Shown in pieces: positions 27,675 to 37,958 of a stretch of DNA of 64,000 nt; position 1 is the stretch's first letter; every line of letters starts with the position of its first letter. The DNA lies in contig NC_031774.1 in NCBI RefSeq assembly GCF_001522545.3, positions 48,849,410 through 48,913,409 on the forward strand. Direction: 5' to 3'. Below the pieces are notes generated by a model. It saw only the letters and a list, made by a program, of their open reading frames with translations, did no database searches and was not told the origin of the DNA. The translations under genes and the position numbers were made by a program. Origin of the DNA: Parus major (Eukaryota; Chordata; Aves; Passeriformes; Paridae).

Positions 27675-27775
27675 TTAAAACTCTCTGCAACTAAGTTCTG
27701 TTTGTACAACACCTAGCATGGGATGAGACCCTAATCCCTGATTAGGGATCCTAGCACTAGTGTACTACGAATACT
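27675..27775 (+). repeat. Ancient amniote interspersed repeat fragment
   Basis: The run TTTGTACAACACCTAGCA, then ATGAGACCCTAATC and TAGGGATCCTAGCACTA, resembles the conserved tail TTTGTACAGCACCTAGCACA...GGGTCCTAATC...GGGCCTCTAGGCACTA seen in old L2/CR1-like repeats of turtles, crocodilians and birds. I recognise the motif but cannot name the family with certainty. Upstream, CTCTCTGCAACTAAG may be the degraded start of the same unit. Confidence 0.45.
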
Positions 27776-27916
27776 ACAGAGCAGAGCAGGGACACTAAGT
27801 ATAGCGTAGCTTAAAAAAAAAAAAGTAACTTAGTCTGCAAATAAATGTTAAGTAATCATATTAAATAGTTAAATAGTTTTAACTCTTTAACTAAACCTAC
27901 TATAAAAGAGCCATTA

Positions 27917-27936
27917 CATTTATTTATTTATTTATT
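27917..27936 (+). repeat. TTTA tetranucleotide run
   Basis: About four to five TTTA units in tandem at the edge of an AT-rich region. Confidence 0.75.
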
Positions 27937-29807
27937 ACAGCTCTTATGCATGTGTTTAAAATTATGTATATGAAGAGCCCCAAGATTTCAAGGATACTAG
28001 TCATATACTTAAAAAATTAAGCTTCAAGTTAGTGAAATACAGCCTTAATGAGGACAGCTTGGATAGTTCAATATGCACAATGAATTAATCACCTGGCAGC
28101 CTAATTATGCTGTATTGAAATGTTGATCCCAAGTATCGTCATATCAAGCTGTTCAGAACCAAGGCAACTTGTAAGGTTGTCTGTGCAGTATATGTGCAGA
28201 TATTCAGGCAGAGATCATCCTGCCTCAAAGTTTGCTAACGTCCATGAACCCTTTGTGTCCACTGACTTGAAGGGGAAGTATTTCATGTAGCAGTCTCAAA
28301 AGAAGAAATGTTCTTCCTTAGGAGCAAGGGGGAATTCCTGAGCATGAATTCAAAGGGAATAAAATCAACTTGAGAGTGGGAAAAACTGCTGAAAGTAGTT
28401 ATGAAGAATTCCATAACTGGCATAAATTGTGAGGGCCCCATCAAAAGAGGCAGTTTCCTCATTGGTAGCGTAATATCAATGTATCAGGACAATGCACACC
28501 CTCTATGGTATGCTTATCTGAGCAGGGTGCTTATTTTAGGAGAGATGTTAGGAAGATGGCTTGATGGTAAGATCCTCAAAAATTTGTAAGTGTTGAAGGA
28601 GATCATTTTAGGACTTCCAAAGCTATTTCCTTTACATCCCACTTTTGCATGCCTAATTTACTGCTGCAGTCAGCACATTATAACTATGAACGAGGGAACA
28701 ATTTCATTCAGGTTATTCTGTGAAAAATCCAGGCATTCACTGCAAATCTGAAAAGCTAAACCTGTAACCTGAAGTTCCATAAATAACTGCACTTAGAAAG
28801 AATATAAGGTATTTTTTACTGTCTCAAACAAGACTGTATCCTTCATGTGGAATAACACTGGGGAGTTTTTAATATTTTCTCTTTCCTTGATGTTTTTTGA
28901 TGCTTTTGGTTTTTACACAATGCAAAGATTGTGGAAGGTAGACCTTCTGCTTTTAGCAAGCAATATCACAAATACAGCTTTGTTTTCTACCTGACTTGTT
29001 CTTTAATTACAGAAAATTAAATAAAAGAACTTTTCCCACTCTAAGTGTATTTGGGAAATGTTCAGACATTCTCTTAAAAGTGTAGAACTTTAGTGCCTTT
29101 AGGATATAACAATGCTTTATTTGGATTCAAGTGATTAAAGAGCTAATTTTCTTAGTGGGAGGTTAGAACATTTATACAGAGAAACTGCATTACAGGAATA
29201 TGGATACATTTGAGTTCCACGGGGGCCCAGGGAATTTCAAATTCCCATCTCTCTGCTTGTAGCAGCAAAGACCATAAAAAAGAAGAAGAAAAAACCTTCA
29301 ATGCTTTGTATCTTCGGAGCCTAGTGTCTTCTATATAGCTGGAGACAGCTACATTCATTTTTCCCCAGGGGACTAACTTTTTCTGAAGTAGTCTGTTTGG
29401 TCTTTTTAATTGTGAAGTCATAGAGTTAATTTCCTCTGCACTGATTTTCAAATGATGCTGTAAATGTGAGGTTCAGATTCTGTTTCTGTCTAACTGATTT
29501 GGTTGCTTAGTACTTTCAAAGAAGTTTGATTTCATCCAAGTTAAAAATTTGAATACAGGAAAGCAAAGATCAGAGCATAAACTCTGGGCAATACTGTATC
29601 ATTTTTATAGTTTCATACAATTGTTTCCAATAAAAGAAAGGGCTCTGTAACTGCAATATTTTCCATTCTATATACAGAGCAGAATTGCAACATGTATTTG
29701 GAAGAATTATTTCTCTTATTTTTTTACGCCGTACCAATTTGCTGAATTAAGTTTGACGATGCTGCTCATTGTCCTGACAAATAAGCTGTTTGAATGCTTT
29801 TCCACAG
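27937..29807. other. Unique AT-rich DNA
   Basis: No gene or repeat was recognised. Small open frames on both strands (28401-28589 plus; 29152-29451 minus) show no domain and no convincing splice sites. Confidence 0.4.
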
Positions 29808-29872
29808 TATTATCTGGAATGAGAGTGCTGATTTCTAGATGATGAAGGTTATGGTCTCCATTTGACAGCCAG
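29808..29872 (+). other. Candidate non-coding exon (65 bp)
   Basis: A good acceptor (GCTTTTCCACAG) ends at 29807, and a donor (GCCAG followed by GTAGGC) starts at 29873. All three frames contain stop codons, so if transcribed it would be an untranslated or lncRNA exon. It is the first of several plus-strand splice-site pairs in the next 5 kb. Chance pairs of this quality are common in introns, so confidence is low. Confidence 0.15.
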
Positions 29873-30896
29873 GTAGGCATTTCACCCAAGAGGAATGGAA
29901 ATAATCAACAGTGACTTTGGTCTCAATCCAGGAATTAGCACATTTAGGCTTGCAGCAATGTCATCTTCAGTGATTATGAGTCATTGGCTTGGATTCACTC
30001 AAATGAAGACATCTCCAGCAGAGCTGCTGGTTCATTGTACTGTCCCTATAGTGAGTTCAAATGAAATTAGTTGTTTGCTGAGTGAAAGGCGTGAAAACCT
30101 TTAAGCACATATGGCTTATACATTTTGTCTAACCAAAACCAGTACTGCTTTCAGTGTGTAGATGGACACAATCATCATCCAAGCTGAAGTGAACCATCTC
30201 CTCTAGGACTCTGGAAAATCTCATGCTGCTTCTTTGACAGCAAAGCCACAGTTGCATACTCTGCACACTCCTTCAGCTCATTGCCTGGTGATTTCTGCAG
30301 GTTATCCATAGCAGTAGAACTGCTACGGAGAGAAATTTATTCCACTGCCATATAGATGGATGATTGCACAGGACACAAAAAAATTAACTGGAAGATTTCC
30401 TCAACAATGTATTTTTTAACTTATCCGCCTGCCACTGGAAACCAAGTATTTTCCTGATAATATTTCCATTCATTCACATTTAGGTCTTTTTGCTGGAAAA
30501 AAAAGCACTGGCACTGGAAGTGACTTATGACAAGCATGTATTACAATGCATTTCTCAAGTAATAAAAAACCTGTCTTTAATTTTCCATCTAACTGAGTGC
30601 TGGACAAGTAAACCTTGGCTAATTAATAACTAGAGTGTAAAGAGCTAACCAGTGGTGGGTATAATATCCAGGAAAATCAATTGTTTCAAACTCTACTCTG
30701 ATTTCATAAGGATCGTTGTATGAAGTAAATTCCATTACCTGGGGAAGAGACTAGGAAAAACTGTAGATGTTTTATATTGTTGTTTGAAAGCTGAGGAGAT
30801 TAATGCTAGATCCTTTATTTTAGTGACACAGCACAGTAATCTGGGTTCAGACAGTTGGTTTATTGAAAGGAAACCCTTTTTTTGTCTGCATTCCAG

Positions 30897-30973
30897 GATT
30901 TAAAAGAAAAAATAGAAGCTGGGATTAGAGCCAGACTGAGGAGAAACGATGCAGTCTGTCAGCAAGCCCTCAG
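30897..30973 (+). other. Candidate exon (77 bp), one open frame
   Basis: The acceptor is strong (CCCTTTTTTTGTCTGCATTCCAG ends at 30896, split here only for description) and the donor is CTCAG followed by GTAACA. The first frame is fully open for 25 codons, beginning DLKEKIEAGIRARLRR and ending NDAVCQQAL plus two leftover bases; the other two frames have stops. The peptide looks helical and charged, weakly IQ-like (IxxGIRxxLRR), but I cannot name a protein. It is GC-richer than its surroundings and contains a CpG. It could be an exon of an unrecognised gene or a pseudo-exon. Confidence 0.28.
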
Positions 30974-32709
30974 GTAACAATATCATAATTTATAAATTCT
31001 ACCAACAATAGCATAGTAATTAAAGATGTAAGTTTCCCTTTTCCTTTCTCTATTTTCAGCAAAAAATATTTCAGAATGCTAAACTGTCTGTGTGTGTCCC
31101 AAAACAAGCATTTAAACCAAAAAATCTCAAAGAATCAAACCATACACAAGGGCTCCATTTGTGTTTCTGTTATGACTTGCTCTTCTTACTACTTATGCTG
31201 TAGTAGCCTAGTGGCACTCTGGACTTTCTGACTTGTATGGCCCAAAATCATTTTCTCACAAAGGCAAATTTGAGCATTTTGTGGTTTGTTTTGATTTAAA
31301 ATGAGGAGCACACTTGCCTGGATCTTCTTGTGTTCCTTGGAGCTTGTGACTTTGCCCTAATGAGTTCCATTCCAGCTGTATCTAGTGTTTGGCCCATTAA
31401 TTTATATCTCTTGGGCTAAATGAATGAAGAATGGGGTACACATGGGGAACAGAACAGAAATGGTTGGCTGGTATAACAGGACCTACTTCCTCCAATTACA
31501 GCAGCCCTGATAATACCATGCTCTTAACTGTGTAGGATCATGTTGATCAATACAGAGAGTTTACTGTTGGCAAATGATGGTGTTTCAGTGACAAACAAGT
31601 ACTACATCATTTTTGTTGTGACTAATTAGAGTATTTTTAATACCTATCTAATTTCTGCTTATTTCATTTGTAATGGCCTAGAGTTATGGATGTTATTTTA
31701 TGTAATGTTTCTACAGTACACAGCACAATAGAGCTCTATTTATGATTGGGAATGGAGAGTGGTAGAGTAATAGTAAAACCAATAATATTAATAATAACAA
31801 ATTAATTATATCAGTTAATACTGTGAATCTTGTCAGCACTCATGAGTTAAGCATTATTGGACTAGTCTGATAGTTAAATGGCAGGCTGACAGGGAACATT
31901 TCTGTTTAACAGATGGTACTGTGCAAGTGCCCAAGCATAGTGTTAGGACATTGTGTTGTACCAGGTTCCACCAGACATAAAATGAAGACCTTGACCACTT
32001 ACAGCCATAAACAAGAAATGCCATAGAAAACAAATGTACTAAACACAAGGCTTGACTACAGTATCATCTAGAATCTGAAAAAAAAAGGTCTTCTGACTAT
32101 TGGATATTTAATCTGATCAATATTGGCCAAATCAATCTCTGAGACTTCTTCTGCTAAGTTCTTCTGCAGTGTCCCTGAATAAGGTTCATTTCACCTTGTA
32201 CATTACATCATTTCACAATATTTCCCTGTAGTGCCCCTTACCAGATCCTGCATGGCACTGTTTGGTTTCTTTTTTAATAATGAATGGTTTTGTCTCCCTA
32301 TCTACAGATCTGACAATTAAGCTAAACAGTACAATGTTCTTATGGCCTCCATACCTAGGAATTGGCCTTCTAGCTTTCCTTGGGGAAATACTGAATTGTA
32401 ACTATCAAGGTATTTGAAATGGATTTATGACTCGAAAATGTGTATTATTCCAGGAGGGAAGTGACGTATTTGATTTTTACTTTCCCATTTTCAACTGTCT
32501 ACTATAACTGTCATTAACAATTTCAATGACTTCATTTGCTTTATTCCTTATTTTTTTACTGAATGTCTCATGAAGAAAGAGTAAGTAAGAGTAGAAAGTT
32601 GGACAGTCTTTCCAAACATATCTCCTTTCAGAAAATTCTTCTTATCTTCATCTTTCACAACATAAAGGAGAAAATCTGATTTTAAAGTCAGTTTGCTTTT
32701 CTTCTTTAG
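30974..32709. other. Unique DNA between exon-like segments
   Basis: No gene or repeat was recognised. Near 32315-32410 a region between CTACAG and CAAGGTATTT is open in one frame and reads as a hydrophobic peptide, but its donor is weak. Confidence 0.35.
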
Positions 32710-32983
32710 GCCTTGAAACGCAAGGGAAAGAATTGTGATCTACCCAAATTTATATCCTGATATAGCCTGAAGTGAACCTAAGCAGATGAATAAGGGCTGT
32801 GTGGATTTACTATGCCCTTTCTTTGGTGGATCTCTCTGCTTGACGACCTGAAGTGGGACTGGTTAGTCCCCAACTTAGGAACAATTGGGAGTACCTAGTA
32901 GTGAACACAACCACTAAGACTGCCTCTGCCCAACACACCCTGCAAAAGTTTCGTGCAGTGCAAAACACTCACACAAAAACCAG
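32710..32983 (+). other. Candidate exon (274 bp), mostly non-coding
   Basis: Both splice signals are excellent: GCTTTTCTTCTTTAG as acceptor ending at 32709 and ACCAG followed by GTAAGT as donor. All frames are closed over the full length. One frame is open only over roughly the last 80 bases, reading through to the donor with one leftover base, which is phase-compatible with the segment at 34647. The best reading is an untranslated or lncRNA exon. It contains CpGs unusual for this AT-rich neighbourhood. Confidence 0.25.
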
Positions 32984-34050
32984 GTAAGTATCAAAATGCT
33001 TCTAATATTTCCTTATGCAGGTGATTGTCTTTTCTCTTTCATAGCCTCCAGGCAATATCCTTCAGGACTCATATATATGTCTTTTCCTGAGTTAAAGAAG
33101 AAAATGCTAATGATTTCACTGGACAATTCTTGCAGTCATTACTACATTGATAGTAAAAACTGATATTCTCCTAGAACTACTTGTTTTGCTAATCTCACTT
33201 AGCCCAGCAGCTTAACCTGAGTATAATTCAAAATATTTGAATTTAGGAAAAAAGAGGAATGAGTAGGAATGTGTGTTGGTTAATGAAACAAAATCCTAAA
33301 CAAATAGTGTCACAGGTTGTAATTATTTAAAGCTTAGAAAGATTTCTGGGAAGGCAATGAAATAAAAAATAATAGGTGAATTCATGAGGGCTGCCATCAC
33401 CATGAATACCACCATGACCTCATCGACCTTCTTCCCAAACAGTGCTACTTACTCATTTCGGGATTCAGTTCACAGTCGCTCTCCTGGCCTTTAATGGAAG
33501 TGAATGACTTTGGGGTATGAGCAGGGCATGATTATAATACCATAATGAACTACCTCCTGCATGTGTATCCCCTACCTCGTACTAGAGGGAATTAGAATGA
33601 CCTCAGCTGTATGTCATAGGCTGTTAGCAGTGAGCCCAGGTACGTGAGGATGAGCTTAGTCTTAACATGGGAATATGAAGTGAACTGGGGGCTGGACCCA
33701 TAAAGGACTTAGGTCATGCAACATGATATTTTTAGGTGCCTAACAGCTTAGTGAAATTCGCAGTCCCCAGTGTCACAGGCAGCACATGAAATGCAGGGAG
33801 TCTGGAACCTAGAGATGAACCCTTTAAAACCAGGAAGCTTGTCTCTATCAGACAAGAAGAAGCTGATTTCCTCTTTCAGGGAACAGGGGTCTCTTGAGTT
33901 CCTAATCACAAGGGAGCTGGGCACCTAGCTCAGAGTTAAGTTTTCCTTGTGGGGCTTCATGCATAGAAACAAATACACCTTCAACCAAAGTCCTTGTCAG
34001 GGAGCAGTTTTGAAATCTTTATCTTTTTTGATCTGGAGCAGAGATTGAAG

Positions 34051-34105
34051 TTTTTTTTGATTTTGGGTTTTTTTCTGGTTTTTTTTTCAGTCTTTTTTTT
34101 TTTCC
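34051..34105 (+). repeat. T-rich tract with G interruptions
   Basis: Runs of 7-11 T separated by G and C (GATTTTGGGTTTTTTTCTGG type). It is the complementary counterpart of the A/C-rich tracts elsewhere. Confidence 0.65.
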
Positions 34106-34496
34106 TCATCCAAGAACATTGCCCAAATCACTTGGTTATCTGACATGCTGGATGAAGTGTTCAATTGCTCCTAGCAAAGAATTTAAACACTGTATATATA
34201 ATTAAAGACTCAGATTTTGGCAGCAGATGAGTGAGATGTTAAGGATCATTGCAATGCTTAAAAATTGGATTGATTTGTCCCAAATCTCTCTGTAGACCTA
34301 ACCCTAAAAATGCACAACATTTGGAGCCTGTATCTAGCAATATTTAAATTTTGTAATGGCTGTAACAGTGAAGTTCTCTGAGTTGTGCAGCATAGCAATG
34401 AAGTTTTAGACGACCACAGTATTTGGCATACTTACCTAATTAGCAAAATCTCACTCTTGTTACAGTATGTAGATGACTGTAATTAAAACTTATAGC

Positions 34497-34543
34497 TGGG
34501 TAAACCGAGGCACAGGAAAATTCTGACTTGCAGGAAATCACAT
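34497..34543 (+). mobile_element. Possible MIR SINE core fragment
   Basis: GGGTAAACCGAGGCACAGGA, then TTCTGACTTGCAGGAAATCACA, resembles the conserved MIR stretch GAGGAAACTGAGGCACAGAG...TAACTTGCCCAAGGTCACA. It is short and diverged, so this could be a coincidental similarity. Confidence 0.4.
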
Positions 34544-34646
34544 GAAAATCTCAGAAAAAAATTCTACAAATGAATCTCCTTTTGTTTGCATCTCTCTGTT
34601 TTCCATTTATACTAACCCACCTTCTGTGCTATGTGCATGTCTGCAG

Positions 34647-34715
34647 AAAGGAAAAATATCTTAGAAAACAGCTATTGGATGTCACGTAAATTTTTAAGAG
34701 ATTCTCTCTCCAAAG
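34647..34715 (+). other. Candidate exon (69 bp)
   Basis: The acceptor ATGTGCATGTCTGCAG ends at 34646, and the donor CCAAAG is followed by GTAAGA. One frame is open across it (RKNILENSYWMSRKFLRDS...), with two leading bases and one trailing base. That phase matches the segment starting at 34946, giving about 50 uninterrupted codons across the junction. No domain is recognised. No start codon for a full protein can be proposed. Confidence 0.25.
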
Positions 34716-34945
34716 GTAAGATACTCATGGAAATAAAATCAAATAATTTAGCTTTTTTTAATGGATGTTAGTTAGCTCATGAAATCAGAGCTGTTTGCAA
34801 GACACCCAGTCCTGTCTATTTTCTTTCTCTGAGGCACACACCCACTCCTGGAAATGTGTTCTCTCATGTTAGGAGCTCTGGTCTAACCATCCCAATATAT
34901 AAGGTTATGAAAGGATTTGCTTAAGGCATTTTTATTTTTATCCAG

Positions 34946-35031
34946 GCAAGCAGTCAGAAGAAGAGGAAGGCAGTAAGGGGGAACAAAATGATCTTGGATT
35001 TAACATGGATGAGAAATGTGAAAATGTGTAA
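34946..35031 (+). other. Candidate 3'-terminal exon-like segment
   Basis: The acceptor TTTTTATTTTTATCCAG ends at 34945. Joined in phase to the previous segment it encodes an acidic tail, KQSEEEEGSKGEQNDLGFNM then DEKCENV, ending in TAA at 35029-35031. The composition is A/G-rich, which by itself favours open frames rich in Glu and Lys. No clear AATAAA poly(A) signal follows within a few hundred bases, which weakens the case for a terminal exon. The function is unknown. Confidence 0.22.
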
Positions 35032-36110
35032 CTCTCAAATGCTTGTGCTTTGGGAGACAGTACTACTTCAGCTTAAGAATGAATGAAAGAGACAAGTGAT
35101 GTGCAGTTTCTTGTTCAGAATGAAGTAGTACAAGAAGAAAGGTTTGGACAAGGGATTTGACAAATAAGTTTGAGAATAATCTAATTGCAATGGACTGGGT
35201 AGACTATAAAGCAAATTCACATCTTTTCTAATAAGAGGCAAAACCAGACTGAAGATAAGATGAAATAACTGGATCTGATGAAGGAAGGTTTCTGACCAAA
35301 ACATTAGGCCAACAAAATTTTAAGCTGAATCTCACAAAATCAGTGCAAAGGAGAATATCACAAGGTCAATGCATTTTTCCAGCTTTCATTTCAGCTTTCT
35401 GGTCAGGCCGTGTGATACGTTAAAACCTTTATTTTCAGACAGTGTTAAGTGAATGTGCAGCTAGAGATGCACCAAATGATGATACTGAAGTAAAGAAATA
35501 TCCCTTGAGAGCACGCCTCTGTACCTCCTCATCCCTCCAGCATACTTAGAACTTCTTCTGGCCAACAAAGCCAATCTATAACTATTATATCTCTTTGTCT
35601 CTTTTCATATCTCCTAATAGAAGCACTGTCGTAGCTGCTGGCTAGAAAATTAACCAAGTGAACTCTCTCTGTCTGTCTCTCTCTCTTCTCATCAGATTAC
35701 AGGAAAATTTAAGTCTGTCCCTCTCTCCTTTTTTTCTTTTCAGGCTGGTATCACACTAGAGGGGCTTTGACTGAAACAGTTTAACTCTCATACATCTCAT
35801 TCTTCATTAGAGCTGGTAGACAAATCCTTATTCTCAAGGGATTCTCAGCCTTTGGGGGAAATGATGGGTAGACTGTGTGGTTACATTCAGATGGTGATTC
35901 AGGAATCTCATTCATTAAGATAAAAGTGAAATATAAAGCAGCAAAACTGAGGGGAAACTAGGAGAGAAATCAGTGGTCTGTGGGCGTTTTTCTGAGGAGC
36001 ATTTGTTTGAAGGAGGCTGAGTTATAGTGTTCAGGTTTATGGAAAAGTGTACACACGTTCCATATACGTATACATAGTTCTTGCAAAACTTGAACTAGCA
36101 TCTCTTCATG
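35032..36110. other. Unique DNA with a CT-rich patch
   Basis: There is no gene. A pyrimidine-rich patch with CTCTCTGTCTGTCTCTCTCT lies near 35662-35690. Confidence 0.45.
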
Positions 36111-36158
36111 TTTTGGATGATTCTACTGGAATCAGTAGAATTCTACTGGAATCCAAAA
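36111..36158. repeat. Short duplicated hairpin beside CR1
   Basis: TTCTACTGGAATC occurs at 36121-36133 and again at 36141-36153. The unit contains its own inverted half (TTCTACT / AGTAGAA), and the whole is bracketed by TTTTGGAT (36111-36118) and ATCCAAAA (36151-36158). It lies 13 bp from the CR1 3' end and may have existed before the insertion. Confidence 0.7.
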
Positions 36159-36170
36159 TGTGTAAAACAT

Positions 36171-37958
36171 ATCACAGAATCAGAATGGCTTGGGTTTGAA
36201 GGGACCTTAAAGAACATCTAGTTCCAACACCCCTGCCATGGTCGGGGGTGTTGGAACTAGATGTTCTACCTTTTACTAGATCACGTTGCTCAAAGCCCCA
36301 TCCATCCTCACACTTCCAGTGTCGAAGAATCCACAGATTCTGTGGGCAATCTATTTCAGTGCTTCACCATTCTCACAGTAAAGATTTTTTTCCTTATATC
36401 TTGTTTAAATGTACTCTTCAGTTTGAAGCTGTTCCCCTTTGTCCTGTCACTATATGTTCCTGCAAATAGTCTCTCTCCATCATTCTTGTAGACTCCCTTC
36501 AGGTGCTGGAAAGCCATAATTTGGTCACCCTGAAGACTCTTCTTGTCTAGCCTGATCAATCCCAATTCTCTCAGCCTTTCCTTGTAGAAGTGGTCCATCC
36601 CTCTAATCATCTTGGTGTCTCTCCTCTGGGCCTGCTCCAATGGGTCTGTGTCCTTCCTGTGCTGGGGACCAAAGCGGAGTCTCATGAGAGCAGAATAGTG
36701 GGGCAGAATCCCCTCCCTCACCCTGCTGGCCACACTTCTTTGGATACAGCCCAAGACACAGTTGGCTTTCTAGGCTCCAAGCACATTTTTCTATCTTGTG
36801 TCCAGCCTCTCATCCACCAGCATCCCCAAGTCCTTTCAGCAGGGCTGCTGTCATATCTGTTCATCCCCAGCCTGTGTTGATACTGGAGGCTGCCCTGAGC
36901 CAGGTGCAGCACCTCAAACTTGATCTTGTTCAACCACGTGAGGTTTCCATGGGCCCACTGCTGAATGTTGTCCTGGTCCCCATGGATGACACCCTGTTCT
37001 TCATGTGTGTCAACCACACCACTCTGTTGGTGTCACCTGCAAATCTGCAGAGGGTGCCCTCCATCCTTCCATTCATGTCATTAATGAAGGTATTAAATAA
37101 CACTGGACCCTGTATGGATCCCTGAGGGACACCACTTGTTGCTGAGGTCCATCGGGACCCTTAGCCATTGACCATGACCCTCTGGATCAGACTGTCCAGC
37201 CAATTTCAAATCCATCTAACAGCCCATTCATCAAATCCATCTCTCCCCAATTTAGAGAGAAGGATGTTGAGGAGGACCATGTCTTGAGGAGGACCATGTC
37301 AAAGGCTTTACAGGAGCCCAGATAAATGACATCTGTGACCCTTTCCTTACCCACTGATGCAGTCACTCCATCACAGAAGGCCATAGGCTGATGAGGCAGG
37401 ACTTGCCCTTGGTGAAACTGTGCTGGCTGTCCCAAATCACCTGCCTGTCCTTGATGTGCTACAGCAGAGCATCAAGGAAGATCTGTTCCATGATCTTCCC
37501 AGGTGCAGAGGCTGACCGGTCAGTATTTTTCAGGGTCCCCCTTTCTAACCTTTTTAAAGATGGGCACAATGGGTACAAAGTCCAATTACCTTGGACTTTA
37601 CCTGACTACAATGACTTTTCAAATATCATGGAGAGTATCTTGGCAGCTACATCAGTCATATCCTCAGAACTTTGAGATGCATCTTATTGGGTCCCACAGA
37701 CATATACATTGAGGTTCCTTGGGTGGCCATGAGCCACCTGCATTGGGAAGCACTTTTCTCCCCAGTCCCCATCCTGTTGTCCATCTGCTTGAGAGGTGTG
37801 GGAGAGTGCCTTTAAAGACAGGTAAAAATGTTGGGTACCTCAGCGTTCTCCTTGTCCATTGTTACCAACTTTCCAACAGTTTTTATTGGAGGGAATACAC
37901 CTTCTTGACCTTCATTTTCTGGTTAATACATGTAGAAGCCCTTCTTGTTATTCTTTGT
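36171..37958 (-). mobile_element. 5'-truncated CR1 LINE with broken RT
   Basis: The element starts (3' end) at ATCACAGAATCAGAATGG and runs rightwards into the reverse-transcriptase gene on the minus strand. Recognisable peptide blocks from C- to N-terminus are FKLKSTFKQDIRKKIFTVRM and RRDTKMIRG (36356-36754), SSPAERTWGCW and QYQHRLG (36718-37017), and FCDGVTASVGKERVTDVIYL (37187-37435), all typical of CR1 ORF2. Beyond these come the upstream RT parts up to about 37958. Successive blocks lie in different frames, so at least two frameshifts plus stops break the gene. The catalytic FADDT motif reads FAGDT (37029-37043), losing the first metal-binding Asp. No endonuclease domain is present. It cannot be mobile. 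Confidence 0.95.
36211..36267. repeat. Perfect 23-bp fold-back inverted repeat inside CR1
   Basis: The arm at 36211-36233 is exactly reverse-complemented at 36245-36267, separated by 11 bases containing CCATGG. In a normal CR1 the left arm is followed by CCATGGNCAGGGACACC; here about 21 extra bases copied from the opposite strand are inserted before ACCTTTTACTAG. This is a copied-in-place inversion, not an element terminus. Confidence 0.9.

Noticed and set aside
33690..33970. Possible ancient repeat with GGCACCTA-type motifs
   Set aside because: TTAGGTGCCTAAC and GGGCACCTAGCTC recall old reptile repeats, but too little sequence matches in order.
36796..37125. Plus-strand open frames in the CR1 region
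   Set aside because: They are antisense shadows of the CR1 reverse transcriptase on the minus strand.
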